A DNA stretch of 54,112 nucleotides from positions 1-54,112 of the forward strand of contig JAAELB010000699.1 of the NCBI GenBank assembly GCA_024227155.1. The letters run 5' to 3'. This stretch comes from Desulfobulbaceae bacterium (GTDB lineage: Bacteria; Desulfobacterota; Desulfobulbia; Desulfobulbales; Desulfocapsaceae). The position numbers and the translations under genes are program-made. The notes beneath the pieces are model-generated. The model ran no database searches. It saw only the letters and a program-made list of their open reading frames with translations, and had not been told where the DNA came from. Below are positions 35,221 through 45,318 of this stretch, in pieces; the stretch's first letter is position 1, and every line of letters begins with the position of its first letter.

Positions 35221-36225
35221 CTATTCTGATCCAGTTTGTGCTACCAGCACCTTATCCTGCAGATAATCCATCTGGATATATTCAATTGCTGAGATTAATT
35301 TCTTACCTTTTTCTTTCTTATACAAAGCCTTTAGAACCTGTACCAACCTATCATATTTTTGTATTGTACTACTGTTACCATTTCCAAAAAATATTGGAAA
35401 CGGGTAATCAACAAGATACACCACTAATTCTCCAGCGGAGTCTATGTGAACCTCCGAAACTGAGTGCGCAGGGAGATGCGGATCATTCCTTCGGACTTTT
35501 TTCAAAAACACCAGGGCCTCGGCTAATGCCAGTTTCCTGTTTTTTTCATCGGAAATACCCTGCAATCCAGTAATCACGGGATAATCTACATCTCCACCTG
35601 GGGTGACAGGCAAAAAGGAGAAACCATATTTATCCATATAATAGAGCTGAGGATCAGAAGAAGAGCCTTTGTGCAGTAGAGCCAGGGGAATATGTTCTTT
35701 TATTCCAATCTCTATAGCCGAAGGCCAGTTTTTCTTTATTTCTGCACTGGCGATCCACGGTACTGCGCACAGTTTCTGCTCAAGTACGTTTTTTCTGATG
35801 CCAAGCATACTACTCTGATGCATCACAAGCCCGGTGGTTTCCCGTATTACTTCCGCTGATACTATGGAGTTACCGGTAATTTCAAAACTGTCTATATGAA
35901 AAAGATCTATCGACTTCAGTTTATCCTTTAATCTGGTCACTCCATCAAAACTCACAACTAGAGTCACTACGAGGACAAAGGAAAGAACTGCAATCAGTCT
36001 ACTGCGTATTCTGTTTCTCGCTGGAGGTGGCCTGTAGCCAATACTGTTCGATTTATTTCTATGAACCATCCACTGTTTTATTCGAGCAACCCTGTTCCTT
36101 TTCTGTCCATAGCTATCTGACAGCCCTGACATAGAAACCGGACGAAAAGATGCATTCTGAAAACTACTGCTCTTTTTGCCGGTAAACCATGCAAACAGTT
36201 TTTGTAGGCTTGTGGGTTTTTTCAT
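35221..36225 (-). CDS. ftsQ: FtsQ/DivIB division protein
   Basis: A 334-residue bitopic membrane protein. A basic cytoplasmic N terminus of about 70 residues is followed by one membrane helix (LIAVLSFVLVVTLVVSF) and a POTRA domain beginning LFHIDSFEITGNSIVSAEVI, then WIASAEIKKNWPSAIEIGIKEHIPLALL. FtsQ links early Z-ring proteins to FtsL, FtsB and the FtsWI synthase. It is placed between murB and ftsA as usual. Its presence is notable because its normal downstream partner FtsI looks inactive here. Confidence 0.9.
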   Translation of the reverse strand: MKKPTSLQKLFAWFTGKKSSSFQNASFRPVSMSGLSDSYGQKRNRVARIKQWMVHRNKSNSIGYRPPPARNRIRSRLIAVLSFVLVVTLVVSFDGVTRLKDKLKSIDLFHIDSFEITGNSIVSAEVIRETTGLVMHQSSMLGIRKNVLEQKLCAVPWIASAEIKKNWPSAIEIGIKEHIPLALLHKGSSSDPQLYYMDKYGFSFLPVTPGGDVDYPVITGLQGISDEKNRKLALAEALVFLKKVRRNDPHLPAHSVSEVHIDSAGELVVYLVDYPFPIFFGNGNSSTIQKYDRLVQVLKALYKKEKGKKLISAIEYIQMDYLQDKVLVAQTGSE

Positions 36226-36229
36226 AACG

Positions 36230-37153
36230 CTAAATAAAGTGAACTTCAGGTTCTAAATCTATCCCCTTACTTTCTTTTACCGTCTTTTTGATTTTATCCA
36301 TTAAATTCAGGACATCTCTAGCCGTGGCATGATCCCTGTTAACAATAAAATTTCCATGCACTGTAGAGACCATAGCCCCACCGACACGCATCCCTTTTAG
36401 ACCACAACTATCTATAAGACGACCGGCACTTTCACCTGCGGGATTTTTAAAAAATGACCCCGCATTGGGAAAATGTACCGGCTGCCTATCCTTTCTTTTT
36501 TTTAGCAATTCACGACAAGTTGTTGCTATTTCCTCAGGCGCCCCTGATTCTAGCAAAAGAGTAGCCCCGGTGACAACCCCCTGACCTTTATATTTTGCAA
36601 AACCCTGCCAATGCCTATAACCAAAATCCAGCTGTTCACCTGTAACCCGTATCTTCTTCGCCGCTGTTTCTATCGTCACTTCAGTAACGATCTGACCCAT
36701 TTCGCCACCCCAGGCCCCAGCGTTCATCACCAGGGCTCCCCCCAGGGTCCCAGGAATACCTGCACCGAATTCAAGACCGGAAAATCCATAGTCCGAACAC
36801 AGAGCAGACAGTCTTGTCAGACTGTGGCCAGCTCCGGCCATTAAAGATCGCTTCTTTCCATCTCTTGATTCACCAGGATGAATCTCTTTAAATTCTTTGC
36901 CGAGAACAATTATTACCCCGGCAAAACCTTCATCCTTGACAAGAACATTTGTTCCCCTGCCAATCACATGCCATGGCAGATTTTCGAGGGAACAAAACCT
37001 CAATAACGGCTGCAATTCGTCTTTTTTATCCAACAAGATAAGGCATTCAGCCGGTCCACCAATCGAAAACGAGGTGTATTTTTTCAAACTACATTCGAAT
37101 ATAATTGTTGAGGAAATAATTCCTCTTAGCTTATCCTTTTGGCTGCCGTCCAT
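36230..37153 (-). CDS. murB: MurB, UDP-N-acetylenolpyruvoylglucosamine reductase
   Basis: A 307-residue FAD enzyme that makes UDP-MurNAc. Motifs: TSFSIGGPAECLIL near the N terminus, WHVIGRGTNVLVKDEGFAGVII, the FAD-binding GLEFGAGIPGTLGGALVMNAGAWGGEMG, GYRH, and PNAGSFFKNPAGESAGRLID with the catalytic serine, ending with LEPEVHFI, which holds the conserved Glu. Length is normal. It starts 12 bases after murC. Confidence 0.96.
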   Translation of the reverse strand: MDGSQKDKLRGIISSTIIFECSLKKYTSFSIGGPAECLILLDKKDELQPLLRFCSLENLPWHVIGRGTNVLVKDEGFAGVIIVLGKEFKEIHPGESRDGKKRSLMAGAGHSLTRLSALCSDYGFSGLEFGAGIPGTLGGALVMNAGAWGGEMGQIVTEVTIETAAKKIRVTGEQLDFGYRHWQGFAKYKGQGVVTGATLLLESGAPEEIATTCRELLKKRKDRQPVHFPNAGSFFKNPAGESAGRLIDSCGLKGMRVGGAMVSTVHGNFIVNRDHATARDVLNLMDKIKKTVKESKGIDLEPEVHFI

Positions 37154-37165
37154 ACCTTACATCTA

Positions 37166-38542
37166 TCACCCGTTTAATATTTCTAAAAGGTCCTCTCCCA
37201 CCCCGACAATATTCCCCGCACCTAGGGTAAGAACCAGATCTCCCTGTTGTAACAGTGGTAGAAGTTCTTCTGCCATGGTGTCTACTTCTCCAATATAGTG
37301 GGTATAACGCTGACCATGTTTACGGGTGGCCTCTAAAAGTGACTCGCTATTGACCCCCTCAATCGGTTCTTCTGAAGCAGCGTAGATATCACACATCACC
37401 AACACATCAGCCTGATGAAAACAGGTCTGAAATTCCTTAAACAGCGCCTCGGTCCTACTGTACCTATGGGGCTGAAACAGTACCACTAATCTCTGCTGCG
37501 GCCAGGCTTTTTTAATCGCCGAAAGGGTTGCCCTGATCTCTGTTGGATGATGTCCATAATCATCAACAACGGTTATACCCTCTACCTCACCCTTATGCTG
37601 CATCCGCCGCTGCACGCCCGCATAGCCATTTAGACCTACTTGAATCTGCTGAAAACTGAGTTCAAGTTCCAACCCAACACACACCGCGGCCAGGGCGTTA
37701 TACACATTGTGAATCCCTGGAGGAGCTATATCAATAGTACCAAGTTCCCCGGATGAATTTTTCACGTTAAACTGAACCCTGCCATCATTCCACTCTATTG
37801 AATCACTATAAATATCTGCTTGCGGGGTTAATCCATAAGTTGTTGTTCTCTTTTTTATCTCCGGCAGAATCTCGGCAATATTGGCATCATCCAGGCAGAC
37901 GATAGCTGCGCCGTAAAATGGAATTTTATCTATAAATTGAAGGAAGGTATCTTTTATGTGATCCAGATCCCGGTAATAATCTAAATGCTCCAGGTCAATA
38001 TTTGTTACAACCTCAACGACTGGAGACAGCTTTAAAAATGAGCCGTCACTTTCATCAGCTTCAGCAACAAGAAATTCTCCCTGACCTAATTTTGCGTTCC
38101 CTCCGAGGGCGTCAACCTTACCGCCAATTACAATGGTTGGATCAAGTCCAGCGGAGGCGAGCATCCAGCTGACCATGGAGGTGGTTGAGGTTTTCCCATG
38201 GCTTCCAGCAATCGCAATTCCATATTTTTTAAGACGCATTAACTCGGCCAGCATCTCGGCACGCATCACCACCGGAACATGGGTTTCCCTGGCTCTGACA
38301 ACCTCAGGGTTCTGGGCAGAGATCGCTGATGAGGTGACAACAACATCGGCACCACCTATGCAGTCAGCGCTGTGACCCTTGTGGATAATGCCACCGAGAC
38401 TCGCAAGCTTATCAGTAATAACAGTGCTGTTTAAATCAGAACCGGATACAGTATATCCCAGATTCAGTAATAACTCGGCAATGCCACTCATGCCGATCCC
38501 ACCGATACCTACAAAGTGGATATGTTTAGTTTTTCTATACAT
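37166..38542 (-). CDS. murC: MurC, UDP-MurNAc-L-alanine ligase
   Basis: A 458-residue ATP-dependent ligase. It shows [45 protein letters not shown] (P-loop), [33 protein letters not shown] and [10 protein letters not shown]. It overlaps the murG stop by eight bases (ATGTATAG), so the two are translationally coupled. All catalytic residues I can check are present. Confidence 0.96.
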   Translation of the reverse strand: MYRKTKHIHFVGIGGIGMSGIAELLLNLGYTVSGSDLNSTVITDKLASLGGIIHKGHSADCIGGADVVVTSSAISAQNPEVVRARETHVPVVMRAEMLAELMRLKKYGIAIAGSHGKTSTTSMVSWMLASAGLDPTIVIGGKVDALGGNAKLGQGEFLVAEADESDGSFLKLSPVVEVVTNIDLEHLDYYRDLDHIKDTFLQFIDKIPFYGAAIVCLDDANIAEILPEIKKRTTTYGLTPQADIYSDSIEWNDGRVQFNVKNSSGELGTIDIAPPGIHNVYNALAAVCVGLELELSFQQIQVGLNGYAGVQRRMQHKGEVEGITVVDDYGHHPTEIRATLSAIKKAWPQQRLVVLFQPHRYSRTEALFKEFQTCFHQADVLVMCDIYAASEEPIEGVNSESLLEATRKHGQRYTHYIGEVDTMAEELLPLLQQGDLVLTLGAGNIVGVGEDLLEILNG

Positions 38543-39659
38543 TATCTTGCGACCCCTTTCCTATCAGCTCCATGCAACATTCTACAATCCTCTCTGGAGC
38601 ATCCGGAAAGGCTAATTTTTTCATTGACGATGCCATTCTACTGAATTCTTCCTTGTTTTGCAGCATACCCTGAATAGTAGATTGAAGTATTTTCGGAGTC
38701 AGCTCTTTTTCAAGAAACTGAAAGGCCCCTCCCCCCTCAACATAATATTGACCATTCTTTTCCTGATGGTTATCTGCCGCATAGGGATAGGGAATCAGTA
38801 TTGCTGGTTTTCCAAGAACAGCAATTTCAGAGAGCGTGGTCGCGCCAGCCCTTGATACCAGAAAATCAGCTCTCTTATATATCTCATGCATCTCAGAAAA
38901 AAATGGTTCCACCTGTGCATCTATCTTGGTATTGCTGTACGCCTCACGAACGATACTTGCATCTTTAGCCCCGGTCTGATGGATAACAGATAGGCTTTCC
39001 TGCTCTTTTTCTTCCAGCCCCGCCAACGCCTCGGGTACAAGACCGTTGATAGCATGGGCTCCCTGGCTTCCACCCAGAACCAGGATACATTTTTTATCAG
39101 AAATTGACTCTTTGTTGTTTTCAGCCAGTTTCAGTATTTTTTTCCTTACAGGATTGCCCGTGTAAACGATTTTTTCAGGATCAAACCCGCCTTCAGACCC
39201 GGGTAGGGAGAGACAAACCCTGTTGGCCAATTTGCCGAGTTTTCGGTTGGCAAGCCCGGGTATGGAATTTTGCTCATGGATAACAGATGGAACCCCCTGA
39301 CTTTTTCCTGCCGCGACAACGGGTCCCGTAACATAGCCACCAACCCCAAGAATAATATCAGGTTTAAACTGCCATATAATCTGAAGCGACTGGATACAGG
39401 CAAGGGGTAAGGTAGCCACAGCTTTTAAAAGCTGAAATACATTTTTCCCTTTTACACCATGGCAGGTTATTGTTTTACTGGAAAAACCATATGCTGACAG
39501 ACTTTTTGTATCGACCTTCCGATTGGTCCCGACAAAGAGTACCTCTGTGCCAGGATATTGTCTCTGAAACTCCTGGGCCGTTGCAATGGCGGGGAAAAGA
39601 TGTCCCCCGGTGCCGCCACCGGTTAGAAGGAGTCGAATATGTCTGTCGGTTGTAGCCAA
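38535..39659 (-). CDS. murG: MurG, lipid II-forming GlcNAc transferase
   Basis: A 374-residue peripheral membrane glycosyltransferase that converts lipid I to lipid II. It shows [99 protein letters not shown]. The start is TTG at 39659, with AAAGGA overlapping the murD stop. Only four bases separate it from murD, which leaves no room for ftsW. Confidence 0.96.
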   Translation of the reverse strand: MATTDRHIRLLLTGGGTGGHLFPAIATAQEFQRQYPGTEVLFVGTNRKVDTKSLSAYGFSSKTITCHGVKGKNVFQLLKAVATLPLACIQSLQIIWQFKPDIILGVGGYVTGPVVAAGKSQGVPSVIHEQNSIPGLANRKLGKLANRVCLSLPGSEGGFDPEKIVYTGNPVRKKILKLAENNKESISDKKCILVLGGSQGAHAINGLVPEALAGLEEKEQESLSVIHQTGAKDASIVREAYSNTKIDAQVEPFFSEMHEIYKRADFLVSRAGATTLSEIAVLGKPAILIPYPYAADNHQEKNGQYYVEGGGAFQFLEKELTPKILQSTIQGMLQNKEEFSRMASSMKKLAFPDAPERIVECCMELIGKGSQDNV

Positions 39660-39663
39660 AACC

Positions 39664-41064
39664 CTATCCTTTTACTATTTCCGTTAACTTTGCAGGGACA
39701 GTCATAGAACAACTCTCTCTCACGATTCTTTTAAATTCATTTCCCCTATGTGCATAACTGTCAAACATATCAAAACTGGCACAGGCCGGGGAGAACAACA
39801 CTGTATCACCATGCTCAGCAGCATCATTGGCAAAATCCACAGCTTCTGCCAAAGAATTCGCAGCTACTGTTTTCACCGCTCCATTTAATGCCTGTTCAAT
39901 CAGCCCTGAAGCTTCTCCTATCAACACGAGCAACCTGACTTTTCCTTGAACGACTTCTCTTAGTACACTATAATTTTCGCCTTTATCTCGACCACCGGCA
40001 ATGAGAATAATTTTTTCGTCCAGCTGTTGCAGAGCACCAATTACGGCCCCGGTATTTGTCGCCTTCGAATCGTTATAATATTTAACACCGTCCGCCTCCA
40101 AGACAAACTCAAGCCTGTGGGGAAGGGATTGAAATTCATCCAGACCTCTCTCAATCACCTCAGCGGAACAACTAAGAGCATCAAGAGCGAGGATCGTCGC
40201 AGCGTAATTCTCTGCCATAAAACCTGTGGTGCAATCCAGTTGATCCAGAGAGAACTCTTTTCTACCGCCTTCTCTCATTAAGGTAAGAGTTCCACCATCA
40301 ATAATCAGGTCATTATACTTATTTCCACCAAAAGAGAAAAAGTCAGCGGAAAAATCCGGATCAAGATTTTGACAGTACAGATCGTCACCATTAACTATTG
40401 CAACCTGCCTCTCGTTCTGATTCCTGAAAAGAAGCATTTTCGCCTCTATGTAGTTTTCCAGAGTACGGTGCCGATCAAGATGATCTGCAGTTATATTGAG
40501 CAACAGAGCAACATCAGGTGCGAAATCACCTGCTGTCTCCAGCTGAAAACTAGAGACCTCCGCCACAACCAGGTCGTATTTTTTCTTGGAAAGAAAAAAA
40601 TCATACAAAGGGGTGCCAATATTGCCACCCACGAACACACGTTTCCCTGACTTTTCTAATATTTCTCCAATGAGAGTCGTGACTGTTGTCTTTCCGTTCG
40701 TGCCGGTAACGGCTACCACGGGAACATCAAACTGAGACGAGACAACCGCAAGCTCACCCGCAATTTTTTTCCCAACCTTTTTCAGCTCAGAAATCAGGGG
40801 TGTCAGCAGATCCACTCCAGGACTAACCAGAACAAGATCAGCTCCCAGGAGAAAATTCAGGGTATGTCCACCCGCCTCCCAGTCAAGAACAGAGGTCTTG
40901 AGAAATCCCCCTTCTTCCTCCAGCAGTTGCTTCTCATCTCTAACTTCGGAAACAAGTATCTCTGCTCCACAGGCCAACGCATAGCGCGCTGCTGATCTGC
41001 CGGATATTCCCAGTCCCATAACAGCAACCTTGGCACCGGGTAGAATAAGTTTATTTTTTATCAC
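39664..41064 (-). CDS. murD: MurD, UDP-MurNAc-alanine-D-glutamate ligase
   Basis: A 466-residue ATP-dependent ligase with VAVMGLGISGRSAARYAL, LVSPGVDL, VVAVTGTNGKTTVTTLIGEIL (P-loop), NIGTPLYDF, LNITADHLDRH, YNDSKATNTGA, ILIAGGRDKGENY and LFSPACASFDMFDSYAHRGNEF. GTG at 41064 is the start, nine bases after the mraY stop. It is normally followed by ftsW, but murG follows directly. Confidence 0.96.
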   Translation of the reverse strand: MIKNKLILPGAKVAVMGLGISGRSAARYALACGAEILVSEVRDEKQLLEEEGGFLKTSVLDWEAGGHTLNFLLGADLVLVSPGVDLLTPLISELKKVGKKIAGELAVVSSQFDVPVVAVTGTNGKTTVTTLIGEILEKSGKRVFVGGNIGTPLYDFFLSKKKYDLVVAEVSSFQLETAGDFAPDVALLLNITADHLDRHRTLENYIEAKMLLFRNQNERQVAIVNGDDLYCQNLDPDFSADFFSFGGNKYNDLIIDGGTLTLMREGGRKEFSLDQLDCTTGFMAENYAATILALDALSCSAEVIERGLDEFQSLPHRLEFVLEADGVKYYNDSKATNTGAVIGALQQLDEKIILIAGGRDKGENYSVLREVVQGKVRLLVLIGEASGLIEQALNGAVKTVAANSLAEAVDFANDAAEHGDTVLFSPACASFDMFDSYAHRGNEFKRIVRESCSMTVPAKLTEIVKG

Positions 41065-41073
41065 TGTCGTTGC

Positions 41074-42153
41074 TTATCGTAGCTTCAATGTTGCAATGGC
41101 TATCAGTCCCAAAATAATCGAAACAATCCAAAACCTAACAACAACCTTAGGCTCATGCCAGCCTTTTTTTTCAAAGTGATGGTGAAAAGGTGCCATAAGA
41201 AATATACGCTTGCCACTGGTCATTTTAAAGTAACCGACCTGGAGAATGACAGAGAGTGCTTCCATAACAAAAACTCCACCCACAATGGCTAGAAGAAATT
41301 CCTGTTTAATGATTACAGCAATCGCTCCAAGTGCACCTCCAAGAGCAAGGGAGCCCACATCACCCATAAACATCTGAGCCGGATAGGCGTTGAACCACAG
41401 GAAACCGAGACAGGCACCAAAAATTGCACCACAAAAAATTGCCAACTCCCCACTTCCGGGAACATAGGCAAGCTGGAGATATTCCGCTAACACCACGTGC
41501 CCGGCAAGGTAGGAAAACACCAAATACACCGCTGTAGTCACGACAGTTGGGCCTGCGGCTAGTCCATCGAGCCCATCCGTCAAATTCACGGCGTTTGAGG
41601 AACCAACTATCACCACAATGGCAAACACCACATAAAACCAGCCAAGATCCGGACGAAAATTCTTCAAAAAAGGCAGACTCAAATGACCATCAAAACCCGG
41701 GTGTAAAAAGATAAAAAGGCCAACAACAGAGGCGCCTACAATCTGTAGACCAAGCTTTCCTTTTGCACTCAATCCGGTAGAGTCACCTTTTTTAATTTTC
41801 TTCACATCATCCAGGGAGCCGACACAGCCATAAAAAAGCGTGATAAAAAGCCCAAGCCAGACAAGCGAATTATCAAGGCGTGCCCAAAGTAAAGTCCCCA
41901 CCGTTACTGCAAAAAGTATAAGCAAGCCGCCCATGGTGGGCACCCCCTGCTTTGCCAGGTGGGTTTCCGGCCCATCGTCCCTCACCACCTGACCGATCTG
42001 TAACCTTTTCATCGTACGGATAAAAAGCGGTCCCAACAACAGGACAATGATAAAAGCGGTCACCGCACCACCAATGGATCGAAAGGTGATATATCTGAAA
42101 ACATTCAGACCACTCAAACTGGTGTGAAGCGGATACAGGAGGTGATACAGCAT
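41074..42153 (-). CDS. mraY: MraY, phospho-MurNAc-pentapeptide transferase
   Basis: A 359-residue integral membrane enzyme with about ten helices that makes lipid I on undecaprenyl phosphate. It shows GPLFIRTMKRLQIGQVVRDDGPETHLAKQGVPTMGG, GSLDDVKKI, NAVNLTDGLDGLA (catalytic Asp region), NAYPAQMFMGDVGSLALGG and APFHHHFEKKGWHEPKVVVRFWI. Length and motifs are normal. It starts 59 bases after the murE-murF stop. Confidence 0.97.
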   Translation of the reverse strand: MLYHLLYPLHTSLSGLNVFRYITFRSIGGAVTAFIIVLLLGPLFIRTMKRLQIGQVVRDDGPETHLAKQGVPTMGGLLILFAVTVGTLLWARLDNSLVWLGLFITLFYGCVGSLDDVKKIKKGDSTGLSAKGKLGLQIVGASVVGLFIFLHPGFDGHLSLPFLKNFRPDLGWFYVVFAIVVIVGSSNAVNLTDGLDGLAAGPTVVTTAVYLVFSYLAGHVVLAEYLQLAYVPGSGELAIFCGAIFGACLGFLWFNAYPAQMFMGDVGSLALGGALGAIAVIIKQEFLLAIVGGVFVMEALSVILQVGYFKMTSGKRIFLMAPFHHHFEKKGWHEPKVVVRFWIVSIILGLIAIATLKLR

Positions 42154-42212
42154 AAGAATTTAACTCTATAGTTCTTTTTTCAATTCTGAACGCCGAATCA
42201 CCCAACGTCCAC

Positions 42213-45200
42213 TCATTCAACAAGTTGTGCTACAATAGTCTCAAATCGAAGACCGCGGGATGCTTTTACCAGGAGAAGGTCGTCCTTGCCAAGTTCTTTA
42301 TCACTCGTTTTAGTTTTCAACCAATCCACAATCTCATCTTTATCGTCAAAGATGTGGATTTGTGTTTCCCTTAAACCATTCTCTCTTGCGCCGCGGGCAA
42401 AATCATCTTTAAACTCTCCAAAGAGTGCTAAATCATCAATTTTAAGTTCGGCTGCCAGCTTGCCAACATCATAATGAGATGCAGCTGAATCGCTGCCAAG
42501 TTCCAGCATATCACCTAAGACAGCAAACATTTTTCCTGATGCAATCTGTTTCAGGGTTCGAAGCCCGGCTGCCATTGATGCCGGATTCGCATTATATGTA
42601 TCATTTATAATATTAAACCCTGCTATAGAACGAATAACCTCCATCCTTTTATCCGCGGGTCTGAAATCAGCAAGACCTGCAACAATGTCTTGAAGCTGAG
42701 CCCCTGCCGCAATTCCTATTGAGGCGGCGCAAAGAGCATTTGAAACATTGTGCTCACCTGGAATAAAAAGATGAACTTCAGCTCTTTCTTCTCTGTAGTG
42801 CAGGGTAAATGTCGTTACACCAGCACCTTCCATATTAATATCTGTCGCCCATAAATCCGGGGTAAGCTCCAGGGAGCCGACTACCGCATAGGTGATTTTT
42901 TTATGATTGTACTTCCTGGCAATTCTCCTGACTCGCTCATCATCGAGATTGACAACAAGGGTTGCTGAGTTTTTTGTTGCAGTAAAAAGTTCTTCTTTTG
43001 CCTGGGCTACTCCTTCAATAGAACCTAATCCCTCCAAATGTGCACCATGAATATTGGTAATACAGCTGATATCAGGATCCGCTATTTCAGCGAGTCGTGC
43101 AATCTCGCCTTTGATATTCATACCCATCTCCATCACCGCTGCGCGATGATCAACACCTATGGGCAGAAGAGACAGGGGCAAACCGATAAGATTGTTAAAG
43201 TTCCCTTTGGTTTTTAAAACCGCTTCTTCTGGGAAATCTGCTCCCTCCGGCCACTTTCTCTGCAGCACAGCAGCAACCATTTCTTTGACCGTGGTCTTAC
43301 CACAACTTCCAGTAAGACCAACCACGAGGGGATTGGTCAGTTTCTGAACAGCCATCCTTCGGTACGCTGCAAGGTCCCCCAGAGCTTTAGTAGTGTCGGC
43401 AACTCGTACCTGGGAAACTTCTGAGCCAAGTCCACCAATCTCCTTTTCAACCAGCAGGCAACTGTTGCCGTTTTCAACGGCCTGTTTGACGTAGGCATGA
43501 CCATCATGGCTATCACCTTTTAAGGCAACAAAGACACCATTACTATTATTTTCACGGCTATCGGTTGAAACCTTGCCAAGCAAGCCGCTACTCTCTGTTG
43601 ATGCCAGCAGAACACCGTCTGTTGCCTTCGCTATGAGCTCGTCTGTCCATGAAAAAAGAACATTTTCAGCCTGTTTTCGATCATCAAAATATTTCCGACC
43701 CTGGATAGTGAGCTGGTACGGTTCATGTCCCTTACCCGCTATAACAACAATATCCCCAGTCCGCGCACAGCTGATCGCTGCAGAGATTGCATCTTTTCTG
43801 TTCCTTATCACCACGCAGCCGCAATCATTTTTTTCTCTTGTTGTCAGCCACTGCTTGTCTTTAACGGAAACACCTTCCCCGACAACCCCTGGGAGGATCT
43901 GTTCTATAATCCCCTCTGGGTCTTCTGTACGGGGGTTATCATCTGCCACAATTGCCACATCAGATATGCGTGCTGCAACACCACCCATCTCTGGACGCTT
44001 GCCCCCATCTCTATCCCCCCCGCAACCAAAGACACAGTACAGATTAGTATGGGGTAGTTCTTTCACAGTGGACAGAACTTTTTCAAGTGCATCGGGGGTG
44101 TGCGCATAATCAACAAGAACAGCTGGGCCACCGGAAGGCCAGATATCTCCCGTCGATATTCTCTGAACCCGTCCCGGGGCCCCTTTTGCAGTAGATAGTG
44201 CATAAGTAATCGTGGACTCATCGATTCCCATTGCCAAACAGATACCAAAGGCTGAGAGCAGATTTTCCACATTATAATGGCCGACAAGAGGAGTAGTTAA
44301 AGAATGGTGCCTGCTGTGTACAGTGTATTCAATTTCGGTCCGGTCAAGTGTTTGCCCCATCTTCTGCAGCTGTATCGCTGCATCATCTCCCATCCCCCAG
44401 CTCACAATTTTTTTACCACTACTTTCACAATTTTCATGCAGAAACTCTATTTTCTTCCTGTACTCACTACCCTCCACAATTTCCGGCAAAACCGCAGTCC
44501 CATTCTTTTGAAGATAATGACTGAACATTAGAGCCTTCGCCTGAAAATAACTATCCATATCCTTATGATAGTCAAGATGATCTCTGGACAGATTTGTAAA
44601 TGCAGCAACCTCAAAAGAAACTGTGCCGATCCGTTCCTGGGCTAGTGCATGGGATGAGACCTCAATGATCACATTTTTTACTCCCTGGTCTACCATTTCC
44701 CTTAAGACCTTCTGCAGAGATAATGCTTCCGGTGTAGTAAAACGGGTGGGCAGGATCGTTTGTCCCCCCGTTTTTGTGGTGTATCTGTTGTTTACAGTGC
44801 CTATCACACCAACACTTACCCCCGCAGCTCGCAGTACATGCTCTACAAGGTAGGTGATTGTTGTTTTACCGTTCGTACCCGTAATACCGACAAATGTAAG
44901 TTTTTCTGCAGGGTTTTGATAATAATTTGCCGCTAATTCTGCATAAGTTTTGGCGGTATCATCAGTTTCGATCAGTAGCAATCCGTTTTTAAGTAGTTCT
45001 TCTCTACGCTCAGGAACTATTCCATTCCGGTTGATTACAACCACACGACATCCCCTTGACATTGCATCACTAACAAACGAGTGGCCGTCATACTCAACGC
45101 CCACCAGGGCTACAAAAAGAGTGGAGGCGGTGACCTCTCTTGAATCAGCTGTAATGGAAGAAACTTCAACATCCGCCAGCTGAACTCCCTCCGGAGCAAC

Positions 45201-45254
45201 CATCTTAATGTTTTTAATCCCATCCAGCAGGGATAAAAGGAGAATCTGGGACAT
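42213..45254 (-). CDS. murE: MurE-MurF fusion: tripeptide ligase and D-Ala-D-Ala adding ligase
   Basis: One open frame of about 1013 residues. The first half is MurE: ITADSREV, FVGITGTNGKTTITYL (about 126), NLSRDHLDYHKDM, the DNPR motif (about 440), which indicates meso-diaminopimelate addition, and GKGHEPYQ. The second half (from about 545) is MurF: STDSRENNSNGVFVALKGDSHDGH, GLTGSCGKTTVKEM (about 650), NFNNLIGLPLSLL, MEMGMNIKGEIARL and IINDTYNANPASM. No stop or frameshift lies between them. The junction is short. ATG 45254 is chosen over TTG 45263; neither has a strong ribosome site. Fused MurE-MurF is known in a few other bacteria. Confidence 0.95.
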   Translation of the reverse strand: MSQILLLSLLDGIKNIKMVAPEGVQLADVEVSSITADSREVTASTLFVALVGVEYDGHSFVSDAMSRGCRVVVINRNGIVPERREELLKNGLLLIETDDTAKTYAELAANYYQNPAEKLTFVGITGTNGKTTITYLVEHVLRAAGVSVGVIGTVNNRYTTKTGGQTILPTRFTTPEALSLQKVLREMVDQGVKNVIIEVSSHALAQERIGTVSFEVAAFTNLSRDHLDYHKDMDSYFQAKALMFSHYLQKNGTAVLPEIVEGSEYRKKIEFLHENCESSGKKIVSWGMGDDAAIQLQKMGQTLDRTEIEYTVHSRHHSLTTPLVGHYNVENLLSAFGICLAMGIDESTITYALSTAKGAPGRVQRISTGDIWPSGGPAVLVDYAHTPDALEKVLSTVKELPHTNLYCVFGCGGDRDGGKRPEMGGVAARISDVAIVADDNPRTEDPEGIIEQILPGVVGEGVSVKDKQWLTTREKNDCGCVVIRNRKDAISAAISCARTGDIVVIAGKGHEPYQLTIQGRKYFDDRKQAENVLFSWTDELIAKATDGVLLASTESSGLLGKVSTDSRENNSNGVFVALKGDSHDGHAYVKQAVENGNSCLLVEKEIGGLGSEVSQVRVADTTKALGDLAAYRRMAVQKLTNPLVVGLTGSCGKTTVKEMVAAVLQRKWPEGADFPEEAVLKTKGNFNNLIGLPLSLLPIGVDHRAAVMEMGMNIKGEIARLAEIADPDISCITNIHGAHLEGLGSIEGVAQAKEELFTATKNSATLVVNLDDERVRRIARKYNHKKITYAVVGSLELTPDLWATDINMEGAGVTTFTLHYREERAEVHLFIPGEHNVSNALCAASIGIAAGAQLQDIVAGLADFRPADKRMEVIRSIAGFNIINDTYNANPASMAAGLRTLKQIASGKMFAVLGDMLELGSDSAASHYDVGKLAAELKIDDLALFGEFKDDFARGARENGLRETQIHIFDDKDEIVDWLKTKTSDKELGKDDLLLVKASRGLRFETIVAQLVE

Positions 45255-45318
45255 AGGGAACAACCATCTCTATTAAATATTTTAACTAGTTTCTTCTACC
45301 GTTTACGAAGGTAAAATT

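Noticed and set aside
34629-35573. Long plus-strand open frame opposite ftsA and ftsQ
   Set aside because: Both minus-strand genes are unambiguous, and the plus-strand product has no recognisable domain or ribosome site.
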